Of a stretch of 64,000 nt of DNA, positions 60,101-63,911 are shown one piece after another (the first letter of the stretch is position 1; each line of letters starts with the position of its first letter). Source of the stretch: Gari tellinella (Eukaryota; Mollusca; Bivalvia; Cardiida; Psammobiidae); contig OV277861.1 of assembly GCA_922989275.2 (NCBI GenBank), forward strand, positions 19,808,479 through 19,872,478. Direction: 5' to 3'. The notes under the pieces were generated by a model. It was not told the DNA's origin. It saw only the letters and a program-made list of their open reading frames with translations, and made no database searches. The position numbers and the translations under genes were made by a program.

Positions 60101-62409
60101 ACTAACCGAAATTCGGTGAAACGTTGCAGTCTTACCCTAGATGCATCATTTAAGTTCACTTTAGTAACTCGCAAAGAAACGCCTTTGCTTTGCCGGTCCC
60201 CAAAAAGTCCAGGAAATATTGACATTTTACTGTTTATATAGAACCCCGTGAGAAATAGGCTATCTTGGAAAATAACAGGATTTTGACCTCAAAATCGGAC
60301 TCGGTATACCTTTTTCAACAGAACCCGCCATGGTTGCTTCGAAATGAAAGAGAAAATGGTGGCGTGTTTACTCTACATGACAACCTGTTGGTAAAGAAGA
60401 GCGTGGGGACCGGCAAAGTAAATTCTATCCCTCGCAAATTATTGAGCAGGGGTCAAAATTCTAAAATGTGTCACTTGTCCTGCATAAAAGGCAATGAAAG
60501 CAATCCAAAAAATGCATTCGCCCTGCACATTCTCTTCTCCAGTGTGACGTCATACTAGAGGTGTGCGGTTTAACCGGTGTACCGGTAAACCACGGTACGA
60601 AACGGCCGTGGTACGAACCATGGTTTTTTCCGAGAAGACCGGTTTTTTACTTGTAATTTTTATAGACGTTTTTTATTGAATAAAAAACGGACAAATAATA
60701 AAATTAGTATGATTTAAGATGAAACTAAAGCCTTAGCTTGATAAATACATTTAATTTTGGAAGTGTTTATTCTTGTTAGACTCGGAGGATACTTTCGTCC
60801 CGATTCAGATCTTATTCTGACGTTATCCCGGGTGATGTTAATGGACCAATTCTCAATGTGATATTGTCAACAAAAAATCCTATTCTCGTAAAGTTTTAAT
60901 TCCTAATTAGGCTGCAATTATTTTATACAGGCTATCTTTATCTTTATTAACCGACTGTCAACTGAAATGATAATTTTAAATCGTATCTGAAGTGGTTGTT
61001 TTTTACCGAGGTTCAGTTTCGATTGAACAATAGAGGAGATTACTTACTTTTACAACGATAACATCCGATTCACACCGAATGAGGTTGCCTATGAGAAACG
61101 CTTGCTGATTGGTTATATTGCACTACCAACAGTAAAGAGCCGGACATTTGACCAATAGTATTTGTCATACTGTTGATTCATTCATTGTTCGGAAAATAAC
61201 AAACAATTGAATGACAGCCAAAACAGACTTTTGATAGATTGACGTCGGGTTTCGCCATAAAACAAGGTTAAATAAAATTGACAATCAATCTTTTGTTTAT
61301 TTTGCATGCGTTCTTATTACGTTGTCATTTGTGTTCATGCATGTGATGAAGAAAGAAACCCCCATGACGATAATAAATGAAAGTGAGGTCCGGCATTATC
61401 TATAGATAGAATGACAAATTCATTCACTCACTGTGATGGGTGTTCAACGTAAATCGTTGGGTTTGATGATTTTTTAAAGTTGTATTTCAGAAACAGTTTG
61501 ATAGTTACAACTGTTTGTGGGCTGTTACTCGTTGATATTTTTATTGCTTGAAGGTGAACCAACATTCAGTACCCAGCTCTAGGAGCTACGGCAATATCGC
61601 ACTCTGTCTATTTGATAGTAGGTTTAAATGGCGGTTAACCGTGGTACATACCGTGGTATTTATCTAAAAACCGTGGTACACCATGGTTTTTTATTTTCCG
61701 CGGTACCCACCTCTACGTCATACCCTCTTTGTTTACACTTAGCGAGCACGCGCACTCGGGGACAACAAACCCGAAATCTACATAATTTTGTGCAGCAGGG
61801 CGTTTAAACTAATTCTTTTTTACGCATTATTATCTGAATAGGTCCTATGAATACTACGAAGGTATTGCATAAGTTGCAAAGCGCTATTTTACCAAAAATT
61901 AGAATTAATTTTTCGTCGAGTAAGACCGATGCAATCCGAATGAAGGGCGGAGAGTATGCGTATGACATTAAATACCCGGATGACAGGAAAAAAGAATTAG
62001 AATGATTAGACAAAAAAGGGAAAAGGTATGCAGGGCGAGTGGAATCTTTAAGCCGTATTGCAGTATATATTGCAATGCAGTGACCAAGTATCGAAATATG
62101 TTGCAATACAAAATTGCAAAAATAACCATCCTTACAAGTAACACGTAAGGTATTGAAGGTGAAGTATTTAAACTTGGGCCGTTTTGTACGGGGTCGTTTT
62201 GGTGGTGGGCCGTTTAGACCCTTCACCTTGTATGTGCACATTGAGTTCTTTTACTTCCTCTTGTTTAATCGCTTTTAACATCTTATACAAACCTCTATAG
62301 TTGGTCGAAGTTCTTGTCTCTCTTTGCATGGTCGCATGAAAAATATTACATTTTTAAAGAGCGAACCTTTTGTTGCATTCGTTGACTTCACATTTGTTTC
62401 TTCCGCCAT
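36026..62409 (-). CDS. TERF2IP: RAP1 / TERF2IP telomere protein, whole gene, 11 coding exons
   Basis: RAP1 binds the telomere protein TRF2 in animals and acts in the nucleus on telomere protection and transcription (family knowledge). Eleven exons on the minus strand join in frame into 724 codons including the stop; all boundaries are GT-AG. Order: BRCT at about residues 15-95, Myb at 130-190, a disordered linker, an acidic segment at 586-640, and the C-terminal RCT domain at 643-723. Identifying matches are the Myb start GRNKFTKEEDVAMITYL, the third-helix region HSAQSMSARYRK, and the C-terminal WTESDDEEL and GQQNVKTRL, which align with the vertebrate RAP1 Myb and RCT. At 723 residues it is much longer than the human protein (about 400); the excess is in exon 7. 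Introns total about 24 kb and are full of transposons. The ATG is the first in-frame ATG in exon 1, with A at -3 and G at +4. The exons together read as an intact gene. Confidence 0.93.
36190..36292. mobile_element. Family G half-copy in RAP1 intron 10
   Basis: TTATTCTTTCCCAATAAATG, then a decayed core 1 ending AAACTGTTTGCCATTGAGAT. Confidence 0.5.
36356..37563. mobile_element. 1.2-kb pogo-like element in RAP1 intron 10
   Basis: CAGTAGAACTTCGATGTGTCG at the left, inverse CGACACATCGAAGTTCTTCTG at the right, TA at 36354-36355 and 37564-37565. Further CTCGACACATCG copies lie inside. No transposase frame survives. A hammerhead-like motif is embedded at 36669-36696. Confidence 0.8.
36669..36696 (+). 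ncRNA. hammerhead-like motif (CTGATGA ... CGAAAC)
   Basis: CTGATGA, then GACC pairing with GGTC around a 7-base loop, then GAAAC, resembles the hammerhead core carried by Penelope-like retroelements. There is one extra A between CTGATGA and the stem, and no clear stem III with cleavage site is visible, so it may be a non-functional relic. Confidence 0.3.
37587..37826. mobile_element. Family A MITE (TTAA-flanked) plus second partial copy
   Basis: 37587-37756: TTAACTGATTACCCCATAG to AGGCTATTGGGTAATGGGTTAA, both halves of the same half-type. 37757-37826: left end of another copy, lost beyond AAAGCAGG. It ends 47 bp before RAP1 exon 10's donor side. Confidence 0.7.
37874..37988 (-). CDS. TERF2IP: RAP1 exon 10 (RCT domain, first helices)
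   Basis: 115 nt, residues 643-680. AIANNFGLETGYVRELLYSF followed by SGDVDTMLKWIEKGPEYA matches the RCT helices of RAP1 (a UBA-like helix pair with S-G-D/E-L/V between helices). The donor is GTAAGA. The acceptor region is duplicated in tandem by 38 bp. Only the inner acceptor (exon starting at 37988) keeps the frame. Confidence 0.9.
37974..38045. repeat. 38-bp tandem duplication across the RAP1 exon 10 acceptor
   Basis: The 34-base stretch starting GTTGTTAGCTATAGCC at 37974 recurs exactly at 38012. It contains the first bases of exon 10 and its TTTCAG acceptor. Confidence 0.9.
38149..38361. mobile_element. Family B MITE in RAP1 intron 9
   Basis: TTAACCCTTTCACTCTCAAT at the left, GCAGACGATAATAAAGCAG then AAAGGGG at the right. 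Core 1 with GTCCTGATCAGATGCC and inverse, loop TGTAACA. Confidence 0.72.
38362..39171. other. RAP1 intron 9, no recognised element
   Basis: No repeat or open frame supported. Confidence 0.4.
39172..40833. repeat. 256-bp tandem satellite built from a family A MITE (about 6.5 copies)
   Basis: TTAACCCTTT(T/A)CCACATAG starts at 39355, 39611, 39867, 40123, 40379 and 40635, exactly 256 bp apart. A partial unit precedes (39172-39354) and the last is cut at GGAATAAATTAA. Each unit is a complete TTAA-to-TTAA MITE with a shortened core (AGTAAAGGCACATTCTGC) plus about 25 bp of spacer CTACATGTCCAGACTGGTG. Copies differ by only a few bases. Confidence 0.93.
40834..40920. mobile_element. Family E right end remnant
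   Basis: GGGCCGTTGCAGGGAGGGAGC resembles the right end of family E, here truncated against the satellite. Confidence 0.5.
40957..41018 (-). CDS. TERF2IP: RAP1 exon 9 (acidic segment before RCT)
   Basis: 62 nt encoding (E)LELSYNSDSDEEPELITTCK. Its acidic character continues exon 8. The acceptor is GATTTCAG and the donor GTAAGA. The split codon completes with the G of exon 8, and the exon ends in phase 0, matching exon 10. The 256-bp satellite lies in the intron that follows. Confidence 0.84.
41174..41832. mobile_element. N-type element in RAP1 intron 8, 3' end lost
   Basis: ACAAGAGGCCAATGGGCC then TTCGCTCACC, body AAGCTCTGGCCATATTAGTG and GGAGGAGATGTCATTTGAGG, as in the copy at 42536. The terminal hairpin is missing. 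Confidence 0.65.
42013..42123 (-). CDS. TERF2IP: RAP1 exon 8 (acidic, SIM-like segment)
   Basis: 111 nt, residues 586-621. AVVSVTLSDSEGEEESH is a hydrophobic strand followed by acidic and serine residues. It resembles a SUMO-interaction motif and is placed like the hydrophobic-then-acidic stretch before the RCT in vertebrate RAP1 (similarity by eye). The acceptor is ATTTCAG and the donor GTGATT; the phases fit both neighbours. Confidence 0.85.
42246..42497. mobile_element. Family C MITE, TTAA-flanked, in RAP1 intron 7
   Basis: TTAACACTATCAACCCTAGC at the left, CAGGGGTGAATGAGTTAA at the right. Core GACCCTGATCAGAAGGCTCC and inverse. Confidence 0.8.
42536..43902. mobile_element. N-type element, full length, with ~320-bp internal repeats
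   Basis: 5' ACAAG then hairpin GGCCCATGCGGGCC; 3' AGCTCACCTT then hairpin GGCACTACGTGCC then AGGTGAGCTTA. Internal units marked by TTGATAGAGGA at about 42934, 43254 and 43577. No protein-coding frame. Confidence 0.75.
43967..44247. mobile_element. TTAA-flanked core 1 element with triplicated arm
   Basis: TTAACTCTTACGCAAGC at the left, CCCAGCATGCAAAGAGTTAA at the right. The right half of the core is present three times (44031-44070, 44071-44110, 44111-44150). Confidence 0.78.
44280..44531. mobile_element. Family C MITE, reverse orientation, in RAP1 intron 7
   Basis: TTAATGGGTAAACTC at the left, CGCTAGGGTTCAACGAGTTAA at the right. Core GACCCTGATCAGAGAGCTC and partial inverse. Confidence 0.7.
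44532..44954. other. RAP1 intron 7, no recognised element
   Basis: No repeat or exon supported. Confidence 0.4.
45020..45250. mobile_element. Family A MITE in RAP1 intron 7, shortened core
   Basis: TTAACCCCAAAGCCTATTTC at the left, GTGCTTCTATTGGGTAAAG at the right. The core AAAGCAGGCACATTCTGC has the same missing loop segment as the satellite units. A family D fragment precedes it at 44955-45018. Confidence 0.7.
45259..46281. mobile_element. 1.0-kb pogo-like element in RAP1 intron 7
   Basis: CAGTATAATCTCTGTCGATC at the left, inverse GATAACGGAGGTTATACTG at the right, TA on both sides. Subterminal repeats (CTCTGTTAACCGTTATCCG and CTCTTTTAACCGAC) are as in Tigger/pogo elements. No intact frame. 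Confidence 0.78.
46368..47471 (-). CDS. TERF2IP: RAP1 exon 7 (large disordered linker with NLS and internal repeats)
   Basis: 1104 nt, residues 218-584, the longest open frame in the window. It opens FEALFPKRRKKSLE, a nuclear-localisation-like basic cluster straight after the Myb domain. The rest is Ser/Lys/Asp/Thr-rich and probably disordered: TKE-type repeats at residues 290-316, a bipartite basic stretch at 358-379 (RIRKR ... NKRR), then three ~30-residue repeats at 387-475, each with TTPPSNTG or a close variant and SP(H/R)KGDL. Many Ser/Thr-Pro sites are present. Vertebrate RAP1 has a much shorter linker here. The CA entry base completes the codon left by exon 6, and the exon ends with G at a GTGAGT donor. 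Confidence 0.9.
47500..47748. mobile_element. Family C MITE in RAP1 intron 6
   Basis: TTAACCACTTGAACCCTAGTC at the left, GGAAGGATGAGTTAA at the right. Core with ACAGATCAGAGGGCTCC and inverse. It begins only about 30 bp from the exon 7 acceptor. Confidence 0.78.
47745..47995. mobile_element. Family A MITE sharing TTAA with the preceding family C copy
   Basis: TTAACCCATTAACCCATAGC at the left, TTTATGAAGTAATGTGTTAA at the right. Full core 2. Confidence 0.8.
48092..48291. mobile_element. Family A MITE, core left arm lost
   Basis: ATTACCCCATAAATATGCAT at the left, GCCACAGAGTAAAAGGTTAA at the right. Confidence 0.55.
48485..48918. mobile_element. Family A MITE interrupted by another family A MITE
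   Basis: The outer copy runs GCACATTCTGCTTTACTTTC to AAAAGGCG, then resumes AACGTGTATGTATGGAGTAA to TTAA. The inner copy is 48625-48890, TTAACCTATTACCCCATAG to GATATGGGGTAAGGTTTAA. Confidence 0.72.
48968..50425. mobile_element. Family C MITE split by an N-type element
   Basis: ACACATTCAACCCTAGCGAG with an intact core (loop CCTTAAAGAG) on the left; GAACTAGAATTATATTGAAA through GGGGTGAATGAGTTAA on the right. Confidence 0.8.
49150..50352. mobile_element. N-type element with six ~192-bp internal repeats, nested in family C
   Basis: 5' CAACAAGAGCTGTCGGAG; 3' CTCCGAATAGGCGAGCTAAAA. ATGTTCAACCC marks repeat starts at 49430, 49621, 49813, 50006 and 50199, with a diverged first unit near 49240. Confidence 0.8.
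50459..50603 (-). CDS. TERF2IP: RAP1 exon 6 (Myb helix 3 and following)
   Basis: 145 nt, residues 169-216 plus one base. ITSHSAQSMSARYRKVIML is the recognition-helix region (family pattern H-S-x-Q-S-x-x-x-R-Y), followed by YDISKSWMSRLAGYVKMD. The acceptor is TTTCAG and the donor GTAAGT. Phase 1 out matches exon 7. Confidence 0.92.
50638..50765. mobile_element. Family F MITE, left half only
   Basis: GGCCCGTTTCATAAAACTTT to CCTGTCTTGTGGCACC, then cut against the family D copy. Confidence 0.65.
50769..50973. mobile_element. Family D MITE copy 5, complete
   Basis: CAGTAAAACCTCTCTATTAC at the left, GATAGAGAGGTTTTACTG at the right, TA target. Core 2-type arms with loop CTCCTTTAGGAG. Confidence 0.85.
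51082..51184. mobile_element. Family A deletion derivative (~100 bp)
   Basis: TTAACCCTCTAGCCCATAGC to CATTTACCTGTTAA. Its right TTAA is the left TTAA of the next element. Confidence 0.6.
51181..52648. mobile_element. Family A MITE split by a hAT-like element, RAP1 intron 5
   Basis: TTAACCCATTACCCCATAAA at the left, ACAGGCTATGGGGTAATAGGTTAA at the right. Removing 51278-52479 and one 8-bp duplication restores the family A consensus. Confidence 0.8.
51278..52479. mobile_element. 1.2-kb hAT-like element with 8-bp duplication
   Basis: Ends AGTGTTAC and GTAACACT. GAATATGC lies at 51270-51277 and 52480-52487. An 8-bp duplication is the hAT hallmark. No transposase frame is visible, so it is non-autonomous or decayed. 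Confidence 0.75.
52645..52899. mobile_element. Family C MITE, TTAA shared with the preceding family A copy
   Basis: TTAACTCTTTGAACCCTAGTC at the left, CAGGGAGAAAAGGGTTAA at the right. Near-perfect core with GACCCTGATCAGAGGGC. Confidence 0.82.
52996..53840. mobile_element. Family D MITE, truncated, split by an N-type element, next to RAP1 exon 5
   Basis: CAGTACAAACTCTAAATTACG at the left; GACAGGTGACAGCTTAAAGC resumes at 53782 and stops inside the core, about 10 bp before the exon 5 donor. Confidence 0.65.
53048..53781. mobile_element. N-type element (0.73 kb) nested in family D
   Basis: 5' hairpin GGGCCACCATGGCCC then ATCGCTCACCTGG; 3' AGCTCACATTGGCACTTCGTGCC then GCGAGCTAAAAA. About four internal units carry GTAGCCTCTAGAGTGTTAAC. 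Confidence 0.78.
53850..53964 (-). CDS. TERF2IP: RAP1 exon 5 (Myb helices 1-2)
   Basis: 115 nt, residues 131-168. RNKFTKEEDVAMITYLIEEH is the first Myb helix, and the exon continues through GGTRVWKDMEMLE, with the conserved tryptophan and W-K-x-M-E of the RAP1 Myb. It begins after TTTTCCAG, ends in phase 0 at GTAAAC, and joins directly to the third-helix exon. A truncated family D element begins about 10 bp past the donor. Confidence 0.92.
54380..54514. mobile_element. Family A right half
   Basis: ATCTGCTAGGATATAGCAAA through TGGAGTATTGGGTTAA. Confidence 0.6.
54564..54788. mobile_element. Family A MITE, complete, adjacent to RAP1 exon 4 donor
   Basis: TTAACCCATTACCCAATAGC at the left, GATGGGGGAAGGGGTTAA at the right. 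Full core 2. Confidence 0.82.
54803..54922 (-). CDS. TERF2IP: RAP1 exon 4 (linker between BRCT and Myb)
   Basis: 120 nt, residues 91-129 plus split codons at both ends. It encodes a polar linker (VKAGTTVRGDTDVSL ... SVIIKTTSRECK) and supplies GG of the glycine that opens the Myb domain. The acceptor is ATTTCAG and the donor GTAACA. A family A transposon ends 14 bp downstream of the donor in the transcribed direction. Confidence 0.85.
54923..55808. other. RAP1 intron 3, no recognised element
   Basis: AT-rich, with a short D-like remnant (GATCCTAAAGGAGC ... AAGCAGTCACCTG) at about 55026-55082. No exon supported. Confidence 0.4.
55812..55975. mobile_element. palindromic MITE next to RAP1 exon 3 donor
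   Basis: CCAAGGTTATAAAGCG at the left, inverse TTTATAACCTTGGGCCC at the right. Centre GATTTGAGCCTAGGCTCAAATC. A second copy of this family surrounds 57580-59003. Confidence 0.72.
55996..56100 (-). CDS. TERF2IP: RAP1 exon 3 (BRCT, C-terminal half)
   Basis: 105 nt, residues 56-89 plus split codons. It encodes LAEKGCTVSRDGYITSDF followed by VPDCIKQGKIL. The pattern of an S/T before the aromatic residue, then a helix ending D-C-I-K, is that of the last BRCT helix in RAP1. The acceptor is GTTTGTAG and the donor GTAAGC. A palindromic transposon ends about 20 bp beyond the donor. Confidence 0.87.
56142..56612. mobile_element. core 1 element with 69-bp duplication and nested palindrome
   Basis: GGCGGATATAATTTATACC units at 56142 and 56211, core 1 GATCCTGATGAGACGTGG and inverse, then CAGATGACAATTATTG and ATCCAGCATGCAAAGAG. 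Interrupted at 56362-56554. Confidence 0.65.
56362..56554. mobile_element. palindromic MITE with CAGGGCTCCAGATAAG ends
   Basis: CAGGGCTCCAGATAAGAGGT at the left, inverse ACCCTTATCTGTTGCTCTG at the right, central hairpin around GAATCGTCTCAAAGAGACG. The ends resemble hAT-type termini; no clean duplication was found. Confidence 0.6.
56673..57025. mobile_element. Family E pogo-like MITE copy 3, containing a full core 1
   Basis: CAATGCTCCTTCCCTACAAC at the left, GTTGTAGAAAGGGACGGCTG at the right, TA on both sides. Core 1 (ACAAACAGCTTGAATCCAGA and inverse) lies inside. Confidence 0.78.
57071..57301. mobile_element. Family A MITE
   Basis: TTTTAGCGCATTCATTTTATTC on the left without the outermost end, GGCTATGGGTTAAAGGGTTAA at the right. 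Full core 2 with loop GTGCCCTAGGGCAC. Confidence 0.7.
57340..57537. mobile_element. N-type element, 3' part
   Basis: CCAAGTTTCATTGACTTAGC and a terminal CCCACTCACTTTGTGGAGGTGAGCTAAAAA, as at other N ends. Confidence 0.55.
57661..58690. mobile_element. 1.0-kb element with CCGTACTTTGGGAATAATTGGC ends
   Basis: CCGTACTTTGGGAATAATTG at the left, inverse CAATTATTCCCAAAGTACGG at the right, TA on both sides. Inside, GGGGCCCGTTTCATCAATAT to TTTCATGAAACGAAAC (58368-58555) may be a nested family F relative. No intact frame. Confidence 0.72.
58707..58905 (-). pseudogene. LINE C-terminal fragment
   Basis: On the minus strand an open segment reads GSGRPKQTWSGCFRADM then an aspartate/tryptophan-containing tail (NRVEWRFGVR). 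This G-R-P-K-x-T-W motif is the common C-terminus of many LINE polyproteins in molluscs. Only about 65 codons remain, inside RAP1 intron 2. Confidence 0.6.
59073..59119 (-). CDS. TERF2IP: RAP1 exon 2 (BRCT, GG motif)
   Basis: 47 nt encoding SEGGKITSKVTTGCY plus two bases of the next codon. It carries the conserved BRCT glycine pair after the first strand. The acceptor reads TTTGCAG and the donor GTAAGT. Phase 0 in and phase 2 out fit both neighbours exactly. It was too short to appear as an open frame and was found from splice sites and domain continuity. Confidence 0.85.
59255..59700. repeat. GGGCAGATAACT tandem repeat in RAP1 intron 1
   Basis: CAAGGGCAGATAACT occurs at about 59266, 59330 and 59491, with AAAAGTAGATAACT at 59656. 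Interspersed GTGTAAACRCYGTTARATAT and ATGGCATTTTCAGCAATTCA recur with a spacing of about 165 bp. Confidence 0.65.
60188..60418. mobile_element. inverted-repeat pair CTTTGCCGGTCCCC
   Basis: CTTTGCCGGTCCCC at 60188-60201 and its exact inverse at 60405-60418. Possibly the ends of a ~230-bp MITE. Some of the interior is an open frame without recognisable motif. Confidence 0.4.
60556..61715. mobile_element. hAT-like element with perfect 8-bp duplication, RAP1 intron 1
   Basis: TAGAGGTGTGCGGTTTAACC at the left, inverted TAGAGGTGGGTACCGCGG at the right. CGTCATAC lies at 60548-60555 and 61716-61723. Repeated ACCGTGGTAC motifs sit inside both ends. No transposase frame, so non-autonomous. Confidence 0.88.
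61724..62292. other. RAP1 intron 1, proximal part
   Basis: Contains a 145-codon minus-strand open frame (61804-62241) that overlaps GGGCCGTTT-type repeat sequence. No exon supported. Confidence 0.4.
62293..62409 (-). CDS. TERF2IP: RAP1 exon 1 (start codon, first BRCT strand)
   Basis: 117 nt, residues 1-39, starting MAEETNVKS. The segment GSLFKNVIFFMRP followed by LRPTIE matches the start of the vertebrate RAP1 BRCT (short strand, then a basic loop, then the strand before the GG motif). It ends in phase 0 at a GTTTGT donor. The reading frame stays open upstream to about 62481 but has no ATG there, so 62409 is chosen as the start. Confidence 0.88.
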
Positions 62410-62547
62410 ATTCTTCGCCTTGGTTCCCAGCGCCCTTATACGAAACAAGTACCATCCGCCCACGTCGACTAATTCCGGCAAACTCCGGTGACCTCCCGAG
62501 TTTAAACGAACGCCATTCTCTCGCCTCCATGTATGAAGAGGCTAGTG
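62410..62547 (-). promoter_or_regulatory. RAP1 5' leader / promoter interval
   Basis: The stretch of about 140 bp between the upstream gene's poly(A) signal and the RAP1 ATG is visibly GC-richer than its surroundings. It has a GC-box-like GTGGGCGGA and an ETS-like GCCGGAAT on the minus strand, and no TATA box. This fits a compact housekeeping promoter and leader (inference). A minus-strand ATG at about 62529 opens an out-of-frame frame that runs across the RAP1 start. Confidence 0.4.
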
Positions 62548-62553
62548 TTTATT
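62548..62553 (-). terminator. poly(A) signal of the upstream gene (distal)
   Basis: AATAAA overlapping the TAA stop of the last putative exon. It sits about 140 bp before the RAP1 start codon on the same strand. Confidence 0.5.
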
Positions 62554-62740
62554 AAATCATGACAGACACATTTTTCTTCTGTAAACATGTTTGACTGCCT
62601 TTTAACAAGTTCTTCCACCTGCTAAGCTGAAAATGGATGGTAGACAACATGGACATGATTTGACTGATTTTGGCAGAGGTAAGATTTGACAACTTCAATT
62701 CAAACATATTTGCACTTTCAGATTCAGCAGCATTCAAAGC
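62552..62740 (-). CDS. putative terminal exon of an unrecognised upstream gene
   Basis: After a TTTCCCAG acceptor, with a perfect TACTAAG branch-point-like site about 50 bp before it, 63 codons run to TAA: ALNAAESESANMFELKLSNL and onward. The TAA lies inside AATAAA (62548-62553), so stop and poly(A) signal coincide. Phase 0 entry matches the exon at 62848-63052. I do not recognise the protein; it is hydrophilic and predicted helical by eye. It could also be 3' UTR if the intron is retained. Confidence 0.5.
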   Translation of the reverse strand, partial: ALNAAESESANMFELKLSNLTSAKISQIMSMLSTIHFQLSRWKNLLKGSQTCLQKKNVSVMI

Positions 62741-62822
62741 CTGGGAAACATTTTACATTCAGTGACAGTCTTAGTAAAATTTTGCTTTTCAGCTGCACCC
62801 ATGCCAGTTTATAGAGAACAAC

Positions 62823-62828
62823 TTTATT
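62823..62828 (-). terminator. alternative poly(A) signal of the upstream gene (proximal)
   Basis: AATAAA overlapping the in-frame TAA reached if the last short intron is retained. Confidence 0.4.
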
Positions 62829-62847
62829 GACAGAAGGAACAAGTTAC

Positions 62848-63052
62848 CATGTAAATTAATTGTGTCTCTCCAGGCCCCGGATCTGATTTAACTTTTGGTT
62901 TTGTGATTGGATTTCTCTTTAATCTCATTAGTGAAATTAGCATTTCAAACTCAACATTATCCCTTACAATGCTTTGCATAGGTTCCTGTCTCATCTCAGT
63001 GATGAGTTCAGTAAAGAAATCGATGTCCATCGATTGCGAGTTGGCTACCGGC
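62848..63052 (-). CDS. putative penultimate exon of the unrecognised upstream gene
   Basis: 205 nt between a TATTTCAG acceptor and a GTAACT donor. It encodes one base, then PVANSQSMDIDFFTELITEM, then RQEPMQSIVRDNVEFEMLIS and a basic tail with KRNPITKPKVK. If not spliced at the donor, the frame continues eight codons to a TAA at 62824, which also overlaps an AATAAA. The family is not recognised. A diverged family G transposon abuts its acceptor, so earlier exons must lie beyond 63252 or outside the window. Confidence 0.5.
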
Positions 63053-63060
63053 CTGAAATA

Positions 63061-63252
63061 TACAGTTGAGAAAACATGATTCTTTCGTTCAAACGCATTG
63101 CAATGAAATATAGTAAATGACAACATTTTGATAATTCTGACTACCAGTTTTAATCTGAGGGGCAAACTGATCTGGCTCCAAACTGTTTGCAATGGAAATA
63201 ATAGTTTAAGCGTAACCGGGGCTATTTGAAAAGAAAAGATTTCTCTACTGTA
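63061..63252. mobile_element. Family G MITE copy 4, diverged, touching an exon acceptor
   Basis: TACAGTTGAGAAAACATGAT at the left, GATTTCTCTACTGTA at the right, with core 1 right arm CTGATCTGGCTCCAAACTG. Left arm decayed. Confidence 0.6.
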
Positions 63253-63910
63253 CTCTGCACGCTGCACATGGGGCACAAACTGCTAACCTAAACAGCAAAC
63301 AATGGTAATTGAACGCGCTACTGGTGAACACTTTTATTATGATACAAATAAGTGTTACCTGCTTCATCACTTCTCAGTTCTGTATATGCTGGGAATTCTA
63401 CTTCCTTAAACCGATGTACACGACACATTTTACCGGTGCAATCCGAAAAATTAAAATAGCGTTGACGGCACTTCATTTACATCCCAGGTGTTTACATAGA
63501 TAACACTAAACAGTTAAATCTCCCATGTCAACCGCCAAATCCATCAAATTTGTCTTCTATTATGAGCTTTTTTCTAAATGCACACTTTTTCGGATTACAC
63601 CGGCAATACTTATACAAGTTGGTTTAAGGATGATCCTTATTATTATTTTGAAACACTCCAACAGTGTAGAACTAGCTGTGATATCGCAACTGTATTGATA
63701 ATTGATTTTGTCCAATACAAGCTCTATTAGACTTTATTCTAGTGTTACATGTTAACGCAGCTAGTGTTGAACCTGATGAGAGGTCATATAGCATTTGCAA
63801 CGTTCTGTGTGATCTGCAGCTGGATTGGTAACCACCATGGATTACAGGTGGCCCAGTGCATATTACAATATTGGTGGGAGTGGGGGGATGACATTGTTGA
63901 CCATCATCCC
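63253..63910. other. no supported gene
   Basis: A possible 30-nt microexon at 63359-63388 is discussed under rejected items. Confidence 0.4.
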
Positions 63911-63911
63911 A

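Noticed and set aside
60265..60558. 97-codon plus-strand open frame in RAP1 intron 1
   Set aside because: Overlaps an inverted-repeat pair and runs into the hAT insertion; no motif.
61804..62241. 145-codon minus-strand open frame in RAP1 intron 1
   Set aside because: No recognisable motif; part overlaps a repeated GGGCCGTTT motif also seen near 7430; inclusion would break the RAP1 exon 1-2 join.
63053..63276. Upstream extension of the 62848-63052 open frame through the neighbouring sequence
   Set aside because: That part is a diverged family G transposon; a TATTTCAG acceptor marks the likely exon start.
63359..63388. 30-nt candidate microexon between CCCAG and GTAAC
   Set aside because: It only keeps the frame if a second acceptor 7 nt inside the next exon is used; too weak to annotate.
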